This document shows positions 54,250 through 62,914 of a DNA stretch of 64,000 nt, piece after piece. Numbering within the stretch: position 1 is the first letter of the stretch; each line of letters starts with the position of its first letter. Made by a program: the position numbers and the translations under genes. Origin of the DNA: Dehalococcoidia bacterium (lineage in GTDB: Bacteria > Chloroflexota > Dehalococcoidia > Lucifugimonadales > UBA3495); contig JAJEIA010000022.1 of assembly GCA_022823505.1 (NCBI GenBank), positions 17,284 to 81,283 of the forward strand. The letters run 5' to 3'. The notes beneath the pieces were generated by a model. The model did not search any database. It was not told the origin of the DNA and was given only the letters and a program-made list of their open reading frames with translations.

Positions 54250-54588
54250 CTACCCCTTCAACGCGGCGATGGCCTCTTCCTGCGACGGGTGGATAGCGAT
54301 GACCTGGTCGAAACCGCTGATTTCGAAGACTTCCCGCACTGTTCCCGATAGCGCGCACAGCGCGAAGCCCGAATTCTGCCGCTGCAGCGTCTTCGCGGTC
54401 TGCAGAACCACCCTGAGCCCCGCACTACTTATGTACGTGAGCTTCTCCATATCGAGGATGACCACCTGGTCAGTGGGTTCGATGGCTGCATCCAGATCTT
54501 CGAGGAAGCGCTGCGCGTTGGTGCTGTCGACCCTTTCGGCAGCCTCAATGATCAGAGTGCCCTGATTCCTCTGGAAATCAATTGCCAT
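54250..54588 (-). CDS. STAS-domain anti-anti-sigma factor-like protein
   Basis: A 112-residue RsbV/SpoIIAA-type protein. It has the conserved hydrophobic core VVILDMEKLTYISSAGLRVV with the serines at 54-55, one of which should be phosphorylated. The end GFDQVIAIHPSQEEAIAAL is also typical. AGGAGA precedes the ATG at 54588. It heads a run of five minus-strand genes with the PP2C phosphatase, the RsbW-like kinase, the lipoprotein receptor and the histidine kinase. Confidence 0.92.
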   Translation of the reverse strand: MAIDFQRNQGTLIIEAAERVDSTNAQRFLEDLDAAIEPTDQVVILDMEKLTYISSAGLRVVLQTAKTLQRQNSGFALCALSGTVREVFEISGFDQVIAIHPSQEEAIAALKG

Positions 54589-54933
54589 GATGCTGTCTCC
54601 TGAAATGCGCTGGCAGTTATTGGAGCCATTGGCCAACGCGTCCATGCGCGTACCAATGGCTCGTGTCCGTTTCGGGTGAATTGTATCATCGAATCGGATT
54701 TTGTGTACCCTGCGCACATCCGGTTGATCGCACACATGTCTGGTTCGGACCTCAACATCCATATCTTTGTCAACGATCATTTCCAGTCCATTGGCTCCGT
54801 CCGCCACCGCATCGCTCCCCAGCCGGCCCGTGCACCTCGCCTGCTGCCTGTGTGCGTTGACGGAACCGGCACCTGCAAATAGACTGCGTTCAATTCAAAC
54901 GTCCTCAAGGCTCCGCATCGGAGGAGAATCGCG
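54589..54933. other. Divergent promoter region between STAS and fused selenoprotein genes
   Basis: This 345-bp gap separates divergent genes and must contain promoters in both directions. The part around 54670-54780 is less GC-rich. I see no clear -35/-10 pair, RNA gene or riboswitch. Only the GGAGGAGAAT ribosome-binding site just before 54934 stands out. Confidence 0.5.
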
Positions 54934-56655
54934 ATGAAGTTGCAGATCATGTCACCGGCCGCCGCACGCGTCGACTTCAAGGTGCCCCCAGCTCCGCGGC
55001 TGGATACCCTGGAAGGCAAGACCATCGGGCTCTACAACAACATGACCGGCGGGGCCGACGTAGCTGTGAACCGTGTCGCCGAGCACCTCGGCCGCCGCTT
55101 CTCCAACGTGAATTTCGAGAGCTACGGCGGCAGCCTGCGCGACGGCCGTCCGGCGCTGAGCCGGGGCGTGCACATCGACGACGAGGAAGCCGCGCGCATC
55201 GCCGTCGAAGTGGATGCCATGGTTGGAGCCGCCGCCCATTGAGGGGGCTGCACGTCGTGGCTTGCCCACGACATGGTAGCCATGGAAAAGGCCGGCGTGC
55301 CCTCGGTGGGCATCGCCGCCCGCAGTTTCGCCCGGGCCTGGCAGTCCTGCGTCGATGGCTGGGGCCAACCCGCCACCGCCTTTGTCACCATACCCCACGC
55401 CTGCACCGGTCAGCAGCCCGACTACATCCACAAGATGGTCGATGAGCAGATCGACAACATCATCCTCGGCCTGACCCGTATGTCCGCGTCCGCTGACCTG
55501 TCCGGCGGCGTCAATGGCCACAGCGAGACCGACGTCTTCACCGTGGAACTGGACGACACTCCCCTGGGTCTCGACGCGGTAAACCGTTTCATGGAAGAGC
55601 GCGACTGGAGCGACGGCATGCCCATCGTTCCGCCCACTCCGGCCGCCGTCGAGGCGATGCTCAAGGGCACCCGGCGCGACCCCCAGGATGTGGTGATGGT
55701 CATGGAGCCCGGCTTCGGCCTGGCCACCGTGGAGAAGGTCGCCATCAATGCGGTGATGGCCGGTTGCCAACCCGCCCAGTTCCCCGTCCTCCTGGCCGCC
55801 CTGGAGTGCATCGCCCAGCCGGAGATGAATCACCGGGACATGCAGGTGTCCGGCCACACCGAGGCCCCGCTGATCCTGGTCAACGGCCCCATCGCGGCCA
55901 GGGCGGGGATCAACTACGGCACGTCGGCGATGGGCCCGGGCGTGGTCAACAAGGCCAACACCGCCATCGGCCGCGCCCTGCGTCTCTGCCTGATCAACAT
56001 CGGCTACTGCAAGGCCGGCGCCGGCGACCCCAACTTCATCGGCCTGCCCACCAAGTTCGGCATGTGCATCGCCGAGAACGAAGAGGTCAGCCCCTGGAAG
56101 CCCTACCACGTGGACAAGGGGTTCCGGCCTGACGAGAGCGCGGTCACCGTGATCACTGTCACCGGCCCCACGGACATTTTGGACGCCGGCTCCCGTAACC
56201 ACGAGGACACGCTGAACAACATCGCCTCCATGATGTTCTACCGCCACGCCGGCGGGGGAAGCTGGATCAGGGGCCGCCAGTCCGCCCAGGTGGGTCACAC
56301 CAACCAGCGGGTCGAGTACCAGAGCCCCTATCATCCCATCATGCTCAGCCCCTCCCGCGCGGTGATCCTGCAGGAAGCCGGCTTCAGCAAGCGCGCCACC
56401 CAGGAGTGGCTGCACGAGCACTGCCGAGCCTCGTTGCGCGACGCCATCGGGTCGGCCGGAATGCCCACCGACGCCAACGGCAAGTGGCTCCGCTATCCGG
56501 AACTCCAGCACCTGGCCGACGACCCGGACGCCACAATCCCGGCGCTGGAAGACCCCGAACAGTACCTGCTGTTCGTCACCGGCGGTTCGACGCACTACGC
56601 CAACTTCTTCTACGGCACCTATGGCATTGCCACCATGCCGGTGGAGGACGCCTAA
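54934..56655 (+). CDS. Fused UGSC-like selenoprotein (TGA at 55240-55242 read as selenocysteine)
   Basis: One 573-residue protein broken by an in-frame TGA at codon 103. The N-terminal domain (about 20-180) aligns with the UGSC protein at 26377-26913: GKTIGLYNN before the Sec, then AAAH-Sec-GGCTSWLAHDM and MEKAGVPS. The C-terminal domain (about 205-560) aligns with the UGSC partner at 26947-28014 (WSDGMPIVPP, TVEKVAINAVMAGC, VNGPI, TAIGRALRLCLIN). A hairpin starts 11 nt after the TGA, with its loop at 18 nt. GGAGGAGAAT precedes the ATG. The motif is Sec-G-G-C rather than Sec-G-S-C. A redox role of Sec and C106 is likely, with the substrate unknown. Hydrolase genes follow on the same strand. 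Confidence 0.9.
55243..55281 (+). promoter_or_regulatory. Bacterial SECIS-like hairpin of the fused selenoprotein gene
   Basis: GTCGTGG (55254-55260) pairs perfectly with CCACGAC (55266-55272) around loop CTTGC. Below an internal loop, GGCT (55246-55249) pairs with AGCC (55278-55281). The loop begins 18 nt after the TGA. The expected loop G is at position 4, not 1 or 2. Confidence 0.7.
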
Positions 56656-56780
56656 CGGATGCGCCGTGTTGCCCTTTCCCTTTTTGGCGGGAGAGGGCAA
56701 CCATCGGCGTTGACACGTTGGCCGTACTGGCAGCCCGTCCGCTGCGCCGCCAAACCAGATAGTCCCGGCGTGGCCTGACC

Positions 56781-58016
56781 GTGGATACCATCCTTCGCAA
56801 CTCCCGCGTCGACGACCGACCCGGCGCTCTGCTGGTGGACATCGGCATCGACGGCGGGCGCATTGCCGCTATCGGGCCGGGTTTGGAGGCCGAAGCCGAG
56901 ATCATCGACGTCGGCGGGCGGCTGGTCTCGCCCGGGTTTGTGGAGACTCACATCCACCTGGACAAGTCCTGCATCCTCGACCGGGTGAACCCCCAGGGCG
57001 GCCTGGACGCCGCAATCGGCGAGGTGGCCCGCCTCAAGCGGGAATTCACCCCGGAGGACGTGTACCGCCGCGCCAGGCGAACACTGGAGAAGTGCGTCCT
57101 CAACGGCACGACCCACATGCGCACGCACCTTGAGGTAGATCCCGTCATCGGCCTGCGCAGCCTCGAGGGCATCCTCCCGCTGGTCGACGAGTTCAAGTGG
57201 GCCATCGACCTCGAGATCTGCATCTTCCCGCAGGAGGGCCTGCTCAACAACCCGGGCACCGACGATCTCATGGTCGAAGCGCTGCGCAAGGGCGGCCGCG
57301 TGGTTGGCGCCGCACCCTACACTGACAGCGATCCCCACGGACAGGTCGACCGCGTTTTCGAAATCGCGCGGGACTTTGATATCGACATTGACATGCATCT
57401 CGACTTCGGCGCCGACACGGAAAACCTTGACCTGGACTACGTGTGCGAACTCGCGGACCGCCACGACTACGGAGGTCGGGTTGCCATCGGCCACGTCACC
57501 AAGCTATCCGCACTGCCACCGGACCAACTTCGAGAGAAGGGCCGTCGGCTCGCCGACGCGGGAGTCGCGGTCACCGTCCTCCCGGCGACCGACCTGTTTC
57601 TCATGGGACGCGACCAGGAGCACTCCATGATGCGCGGCGTGGCCCCCGCCCGCCGGCTGCTGTGCCAGGGCGTCAACTGCTCGCTCTCGACCAACAACGT
57701 GCTCAATCCGTTCACGCCCTTCGGCGACTGCTCGCCGGTGCGCATGGCAAACTTGTACGCCAACATCTGCCACGTTGGCGGCGCCAGCGACACGGAGGAG
57801 TGCTTCGAGATGGTAACCGGCCGCCCGGCCCGCCTGATGCGGCTCGCCGACCACGGCATTGAGGTCGGGAAGGCAGCGGACCTCGTGGTCCTGGACTGCG
57901 AAAGCCGCGCCGCTGCGGTGGCCGAGTTGGCGCCGGCCCTCATGGGTTTCAAGGCCGGCCGTAGTACCTTCACGCGCCAGCCTGCCGAGTTGCACCCGCC
58001 CGTGAACTCCGTATGA
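56781..58016 (+). CDS. Cytosine deaminase-like amidohydrolase
   Basis: A 411-residue amidohydrolase of the cytosine deaminase/AtzC-like group. The metal motif is H57-x-H59 in FVETHIHLDKSCILD, diagnostic of CodA-type enzymes. Later residues are in MHLDFGAD, AIGHVTKLSAL and LSTNNVLNPFTPFGDC. The end is typical (EVGKAADLVVLD). The likely reaction is deamination or hydrolysis of a cyclic amidine or N-heterocycle. The start is a GTG at 56781. It lies 125 bp after the fused selenoprotein gene and 35 bp before an esterase-like gene, within a five-gene plus-strand run. Confidence 0.88.
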   Translation: MDTILRNSRVDDRPGALLVDIGIDGGRIAAIGPGLEAEAEIIDVGGRLVSPGFVETHIHLDKSCILDRVNPQGGLDAAIGEVARLKREFTPEDVYRRARRTLEKCVLNGTTHMRTHLEVDPVIGLRSLEGILPLVDEFKWAIDLEICIFPQEGLLNNPGTDDLMVEALRKGGRVVGAAPYTDSDPHGQVDRVFEIARDFDIDIDMHLDFGADTENLDLDYVCELADRHDYGGRVAIGHVTKLSALPPDQLREKGRRLADAGVAVTVLPATDLFLMGRDQEHSMMRGVAPARRLLCQGVNCSLSTNNVLNPFTPFGDCSPVRMANLYANICHVGGASDTEECFEMVTGRPARLMRLADHGIEVGKAADLVVLDCESRAAAVAELAPALMGFKAGRSTFTRQPAELHPPVNSV

Positions 58017-58051
58017 TTAGCCTGCCCCAGTTCGCCAGAGGGATGTGAAAA

Positions 58052-58978
58052 GTGCCACGAATACCCGCCGACCAGTACGCCAGCATCGTCCGCAAACCGG
58101 ATGATATCGACCGGTTCTGGGACGACGTGCTCGCTGAAACCGCCCAGATACCGCTGGACCCTGAGGTGGTCTACGACCCCCTGCGGTCCACGGCCCGCAT
58201 CGACGTGTACGAGGTCTTCTACACCAGCCTCGACCACGTGCGCATCGCCGGCTGGTACGCCGTGCCCCGCCAGCGCGAGGGCAGGTTGCCCGGCCTGATC
58301 CAGGTCCCCGGATACAACATGGAGCCGCCGGTGCCCAAGAACTGGGCCGCCCGGGGGTATGCCGCCTTCAGCGTCGCGCCGCGGGGCAAGCTGCGCAGCA
58401 ACCGCCAGTTCAATCCCGGCTACCCCGGCCTGCTGACCTACGGCATGGTGGACCGGAATACCTACTCCTACCGCGGCTTCTACATGGACGCCTGTCGGGC
58501 CGTGGATTTCCTGCTGGGGCGGGACGAGGTCAACGGCGACCGCATCGGCGTTACCGGCCACAGCCAGGGCGGCGGCCTCACCGTGTCCACTGCGGCGCTG
58601 CGTCCGGAAATCAAGGCGGCCGCCGCCGGCGCGCCCTACCTCTGCGGTTACATGGACTCCATCGAGCTGACCGACGCCTATCCCTACCAGGAGATCGCCG
58701 ACTACCTCCGGCTCTATCCGGACAGCCGGGAGCAGGTGGAGAACACGCTGGCCTACTTCGACGGCATCAACCTGGCCCACCGCATCACCTGTCCCATCAT
58801 CGTCAGCGTGGGGTTGCAGGACAGCACCTGCCCGCCGGAAACCGGCTTCGCCATGTTCGACGCCATCACCAGCGTCGACAAGAGGATGTACGCCTACGAC
58901 GGACACGGCCACGACGCCAACAATCACGAGCACGCCGCGGTCGTGGACGCGTTCATGGCCACGCACCTGCAGAACTGA
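58052..58978 (+). CDS. Acetylxylan esterase-like alpha/beta hydrolase
   Basis: A 308-residue hydrolase of the AXE1 (cephalosporin-C deacetylase-like) family. The nucleophile is in GVTGHSQGGGLTVSTAAL, the acid in VSVGLQDSTCPPETGF, and the histidine in DGHGHDANNHEHAA. The triad is complete, so it is probably an active deacetylase or esterase. The GTG start follows GAGGGATG. A related but degenerate protein is encoded 15 bp downstream. Confidence 0.9.
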   Translation: MPRIPADQYASIVRKPDDIDRFWDDVLAETAQIPLDPEVVYDPLRSTARIDVYEVFYTSLDHVRIAGWYAVPRQREGRLPGLIQVPGYNMEPPVPKNWAARGYAAFSVAPRGKLRSNRQFNPGYPGLLTYGMVDRNTYSYRGFYMDACRAVDFLLGRDEVNGDRIGVTGHSQGGGLTVSTAALRPEIKAAAAGAPYLCGYMDSIELTDAYPYQEIADYLRLYPDSREQVENTLAYFDGINLAHRITCPIIVSVGLQDSTCPPETGFAMFDAITSVDKRMYAYDGHGHDANNHEHAAVVDAFMATHLQN

Positions 58979-58993
58979 AAAGGGTATGACCGC

Positions 58994-59911
58994 ATGACCA
59001 CGCTGAGCGGTGGCAAGCCGCACGATTTTGACGACTACTGGCACGACGTGCTGGCGGAGCTGGCCCGGTTCCCGACCGCGCCGGAGGCGCAGGAACTTCC
59101 GCTGCGCTCCACCGATTTCGCCACCGCCTACGGCGTGCGGCTGACCTCAATCGGTCCATACCGCCTCTACGGCTACCTGAGCATACCCAACGGCGGCGGC
59201 CCCTTCCCGGCGCGTTACCACCTGCCCCGCTACGGCAGCGTGACCGACCTAGTGCCCCAGGGGCAGGCCAACGGACAGCGTCGGGAGCACGTCACCTTCG
59301 CCATCTGCGTGCGCGGACAGCGGCTGGCCGACCAGCCCTACGCCGCCGCCTTCCCGGGGCAACTCACCGACGGCATCGACGACCCGGCAACCTATATCTA
59401 CCGTGGCATCGTCGCCGACTGCGTCCGCGGGGTGCAATACCTGGCCGCGCTTCCCGAGGTCGACTCCAGGCGCATCGCCGCCATCGGCAACGACCTGGCC
59501 CTGACCACCGCCGCCCTGTCGCCGCTGGTCACGCACCTGGTGTCCACGCCAACCCTGCTGTACGCCACCGCCGATCTGGCCCAACGCACCGGCGCCTATC
59601 CGCTGGAGGAGATCAACGACTACCTGCGCCTGCACCCGACGCGCCGGGAGGCGGTGCATCGCACGCTGGCGTACTTTGACCTGCGCTGGTTCGGCTCCGG
59701 GATCAGCGCGGCCACGCTGCTGATGGCCGGCGCCGACGGGTCCGCACTGGACGCAGCCGCCGTGCAGCCGTTGGTCGACGACATCCGGGGCGAGACCACC
59801 GTCCACAAGGCGGAGCATTCCGGCTACCGGGACGGGCGCTATGCCGAGGAATGGCTGTCCGAAAAGTTCGGAATGTCAGAGCCCAGCCTCCCTCCCCACT
59901 GGCAGGATTGA
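58994..59911 (+). CDS. AXE1-like protein with degenerate active site
   Basis: A 305-residue protein related to the preceding esterase (DDYWHDVLAELARFP, YIYRGIVADCVRGVQYLAAL, LEEINDYLRLHPTRREAVH). At the nucleophile elbow, IAAIGNDLALTTAAL replaces the GHSQGG of the neighbour, so the serine is absent. The late histidine region (HSGYRDGRYAEE) is also altered. It looks like a duplicated subunit that lost catalysis and may form a hetero-oligomer with its neighbour. The next gene starts 4 bp after its stop. Confidence 0.82.
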   Translation: MTTLSGGKPHDFDDYWHDVLAELARFPTAPEAQELPLRSTDFATAYGVRLTSIGPYRLYGYLSIPNGGGPFPARYHLPRYGSVTDLVPQGQANGQRREHVTFAICVRGQRLADQPYAAAFPGQLTDGIDDPATYIYRGIVADCVRGVQYLAALPEVDSRRIAAIGNDLALTTAALSPLVTHLVSTPTLLYATADLAQRTGAYPLEEINDYLRLHPTRREAVHRTLAYFDLRWFGSGISAATLLMAGADGSALDAAAVQPLVDDIRGETTVHKAEHSGYRDGRYAEEWLSEKFGMSEPSLPPHWQD

Positions 59912-59915
59912 TCCC

Positions 59916-60689
59916 ATGTCCTACGCAAACCTAACCGGCGTCGACCTCTGGTATGAGGACACGGGCGGCGAGGGCATTCCGGTGGTTTTCTGCCACGCCG
60001 CCTCGGGCACCTGCGATTGCTGGGTCTACCAACTGCCCGCGTTTACGCTGGCCGGCTATCGTTGCATTACCTACGACCGGCGGACCTGGGGCAAATCCCG
60101 CAACACCGACGAATCTCTGCAACCCGGCTACCAGGACGAGGACCTGCACGGCCTGGTCGAACACCTCGGTCTCGACCGGTTCCACCTGGTCGGTACCGCC
60201 GCCGGCGGGATCACCGCCATCGGGTACGCGCTGGCCCATCCCGAGCGGGTGAGGAGCCTCGTGTTCGCCAACACCATCGCCGGCATCCAGGACCCCGAGT
60301 ACCTGGAGGTGCAGGACCGCATCCGCCCACCGGAAATACGCAACCTGCCCGTGGAACTCTACGAACTGGGACCATCGTATCGGGGCACCGACCCCGACGG
60401 CACGGCCCGCTGGCTGGAGATCGAGCACGCCAGTAGACCCTACGGCCGGCTGCCAGCCCAGCCGCTGCGGGAGCCCACCACCTACGCTCGGCTGGCCACC
60501 ATGAACGTCCCGACGATGGCGCTGTCAGGCGAGTCCGACCTGGTGTCTCCGCCGGCGCTGATGCGCTTGCAGGCGGAGCGCATCCCCGGCAGCCGTTTCG
60601 TGTCGCTGCCGGAGGCGGGCCACGCCGGCTTCTGGGAGCGCCCGCAGGTGTGGAACGGGCTGGTGCTGGAGTTCATCGGCCAGCATTAG
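59916..60689 (+). CDS. Alpha/beta-hydrolase-fold protein with alanine at the nucleophile position
   Basis: A 257-residue alpha/beta-hydrolase. It starts MSYANLTGVDLWYEDTGG with VVFCHAASGTCDCW (oxyanion region). The elbow reads HLVGTAAGGITAIGY, so the GxSxG serine is alanine. The acid SGESDLVSP and the histidine PEAGHAGFWERP are in place. Members with this variant are recognised but their reaction is unclear. Translation is probably coupled to the preceding gene (4-bp gap). The 3' end overlaps the convergent lipoprotein gene by 17 bp. Confidence 0.85.
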   Translation: MSYANLTGVDLWYEDTGGEGIPVVFCHAASGTCDCWVYQLPAFTLAGYRCITYDRRTWGKSRNTDESLQPGYQDEDLHGLVEHLGLDRFHLVGTAAGGITAIGYALAHPERVRSLVFANTIAGIQDPEYLEVQDRIRPPEIRNLPVELYELGPSYRGTDPDGTARWLEIEHASRPYGRLPAQPLREPTTYARLATMNVPTMALSGESDLVSPPALMRLQAERIPGSRFVSLPEAGHAGFWERPQVWNGLVLEFIGQH

Positions 60690-61434
60690 GAGAGGGCAAC
60701 TCCAACGGCTCGTTGAAATGGGAGAAATGCACGTCCATCGCGTATTGGTACGCGAACAACTCTCCCACTGCAGGGAACGAGCCTTCCATCGCGTAAGCGT
60801 GTAGCAACCCGTCTTCAGCGCCGAACCATGCGGTAACCGTCACGGTTCCGGCCAGCATCTGGGCGCGCAGGTCTCCCGCACCGCCGGCGATGGCTTCGCC
60901 CCAGGTTTCCTTTACATGCCGAGACATGTCCATTTCGCCGGTAATCTTGTTGACGCGCACGCTCCGTAAAACTTCTTCCCCCTCTTGCGACACGTCGGTA
61001 AGGCCGCCCAGAATCTGAACACGATCCCTGAGGTTGGGGAGGTTTGTGGTTGCCGGCGCGCTTCCGGGGGTCGACCATTGTTCCCACGGGCCGGTGTCGG
61101 TCTCTCGATGATATTGCGCGCCGTCCAGCAGCAGTGCCTCGCTGTAGTGCCCGTTTTCCGTCGCCCTGACGTGCCTGCCCTCGCCGACCACGACGGCTGT
61201 TTCAGTGTGGATCTCCTGGTACTCCGGTCCGCCTTCGGCCTGTACCGTGAACCGGGCGTCAGTCGTGAATTTATAAGTTGCCAGGACCGGGGGGTTGACC
61301 GGGCCAGGATACAACATTTCCCCTGCCGAGAAGGGACTCGGCGGCGGCGCGAATACCAACCACCCAGCCACTGCCAGCGTCGTGATTCCAATCACTGCGA
61401 CGGCCGATATCAGCAGCTTCCAGCGCATCAGCAT
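60673..61434 (-). CDS. Membrane-anchored LppX/LprG-like protein
   Basis: A 253-residue protein with an N-terminal membrane anchor (about 7-28, LLISAVAVIGITTLAVAGWL) and a soluble part. The latter resembles the LppX_LprAFG/outer-surface lipoprotein fold, for example YKFTTDARFTVQAEGG, EGRHVRATENGHY and VRVNKITGEMDMSRHV. No lipobox cysteine is present, so it stays as a transmembrane anchor. It may bind a lipid. The ATG at 61434 is chosen by the position of the anchor; no clear ribosome-binding site. A longer open frame on the same strand up to 62757 is a shadow of the MetE-like gene. Confidence 0.68.
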   Translation of the reverse strand: MLMRWKLLISAVAVIGITTLAVAGWLVFAPPPSPFSAGEMLYPGPVNPPVLATYKFTTDARFTVQAEGGPEYQEIHTETAVVVGEGRHVRATENGHYSEALLLDGAQYHRETDTGPWEQWSTPGSAPATTNLPNLRDRVQILGGLTDVSQEGEEVLRSVRVNKITGEMDMSRHVKETWGEAIAGGAGDLRAQMLAGTVTVTAWFGAEDGLLHAYAMEGSFPAVGELFAYQYAMDVHFSHFNEPLELPSPNAGR

Positions 61435-61662
61435 AACGCTATCAGGTTCAAGACTATCCCATTCCGACCTTCGACAATCCCATGAACGCGAGGAATTGCG
61501 ATAGCAGGGCAGGTGCAGTTTCACACACCATGACCTCCCGCCCGGTCGGTTAATTTGTCCGTTGCGCGGTTTGTAGTGTAGATTATTCGGCGGCGGAGCG
61601 TCGTCAAGCTGGTCGCGTCGCCGCCAAAAGCATCGGAAAATCGCAGTCCTGGAGGGACACCC

Positions 61663-62826
61663 ATGGCGGACACGCCCCTTTTCCCCGTTACCGTGGTCGG
61701 TAGCTGGCCCCGTTCCACCGAGCTGATTCGCGCCCTGCGCAGCAAGGAAGCCGGCGAGATCACCTATGACCAATTCAGCAAGCTGGCCGACGACGAGGTC
61801 CTGGCGTGCATCCGAGCCCAGGAAGAGGCCGGTGTCGACATCATCAGCGACGGCGAGCAGCGGCGGGATAACTTCTACTCCTTCGCCGTGGACAAGCTCA
61901 ACGGCATGCAGCTGATGAAGGTGTCCGAGCTGCTGGACTATTCCTCCGACCGCGCCCGCATGGAAGAAGTGCTGCGCGCCCTGGACGTTCCCTCCTTCGC
62001 CATCAAGAGTCCCATCGTAATCGACACCATCAGCAAGCGGCACGGGCTGGCCCTTGACGAGCTGGCGTTCATGCGCGAGCACACCGACCGGCAGATCATG
62101 GTACCCATCCCCGGCCCCTACATGCTCACTCGCTCCGGCTGGTTCGAGGGCCTGTCCGACAAGGCCTATCCTACTCCCGACGACTTGGCGAGAGACGTTG
62201 TGGAGATCCTGCGCGAGGAGATCATCGCCCTGCGCGACCACGGCTGCGACTTCGTGCAGATGGACGAGCCGACCCTTTCGCAGGTCGTGTTCGGCGAGGA
62301 GACCACCGAGACCTTCATGTGCGCCGCCTTGCCCAACCGCCGCGACCCCACCGACGAGCTGGAGATGGCGGTGCGCCTGATGAACGAGACCCTCGACGGC
62401 ATCGACGGCATCAAGACGGGCGTCCACGTGTGTCGGGGCAACTGGAGCAAGCGTGAGGATGTTCTGCTCTCCGGCAACTACGGGCCCATGCTTCCCTACC
62501 TGACCCAGATGAACATCGACCGCCTGGTGCTGGAGTGCGCCACTCCCCGCGCCGGCGAAATGGCCGTGTTCCAGGAGTACGGCAACGAAAAGGAGATCGG
62601 CCTGGGCGTGGTCAATCCCCGCACCGACGAAATCGAGCCGGCCAGCCAGATCGTGGAACGGGTGAAGGAACTGCTGCAGTACTTCGACCCCGACAAGATC
62701 TACCTGAACCCCGACTGCGGTTTCGGCACCTTCGCCGAGCGCAACGTCAACACCCACGAGATGGCCGCAAAGAAGATGGCCGTGATCACGGAAGCGGCGG
62801 AGATCCTGCGCGCGGAGTATGCATAG
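61663..62826 (+). CDS. Cobalamin-independent methionine synthase-like protein (MetE C-terminal fold)
   Basis: A 387-residue TIM-barrel protein like the catalytic half of MetE. It starts FPVTVVGSWPRSTELIRALR, and has DIISDGEQRRDNFYSF and VQMDEPTLSQVVF. Zinc ligands are visible in GVHVCRGNWSK (H and C) and YLNPDCGFGTFAERN (C). Stand-alone proteins of this type transfer methyl groups to homocysteine or to other thiols. GGAGGG precedes the ATG. The 228-bp gap upstream contains an AT-richer stretch where the promoter should lie. Confidence 0.88.
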   Translation: MADTPLFPVTVVGSWPRSTELIRALRSKEAGEITYDQFSKLADDEVLACIRAQEEAGVDIISDGEQRRDNFYSFAVDKLNGMQLMKVSELLDYSSDRARMEEVLRALDVPSFAIKSPIVIDTISKRHGLALDELAFMREHTDRQIMVPIPGPYMLTRSGWFEGLSDKAYPTPDDLARDVVEILREEIIALRDHGCDFVQMDEPTLSQVVFGEETTETFMCAALPNRRDPTDELEMAVRLMNETLDGIDGIKTGVHVCRGNWSKREDVLLSGNYGPMLPYLTQMNIDRLVLECATPRAGEMAVFQEYGNEKEIGLGVVNPRTDEIEPASQIVERVKELLQYFDPDKIYLNPDCGFGTFAERNVNTHEMAAKKMAVITEAAEILRAEYA

Positions 62827-62914
62827 GGATGACTCTCCGGCATTGCCGGAAGCTCTGACCGCCGGCGGAAGGACACGTCAAGTCACCGCCCACTTACAGC
62901 AGCAAGCGGTGTCG

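Noticed and set aside
54952..56700. A 582-codon open frame on the minus strand opposite the fused selenoprotein
   Set aside because: Its translation is low-complexity, rich in glycine, valine, histidine and alanine, with no domain. The plus strand has clear homology on both sides of the TGA.
57467..59044. A 525-codon minus-strand frame
   Set aside because: It covers the antisense of two well-supported hydrolase genes and has shadow composition.
60673..62757. A 694-codon minus-strand frame
   Set aside because: Only the last 253 codons (from 61434) look like a protein. The rest is opposite the MetE-like gene and has shadow-frame composition.
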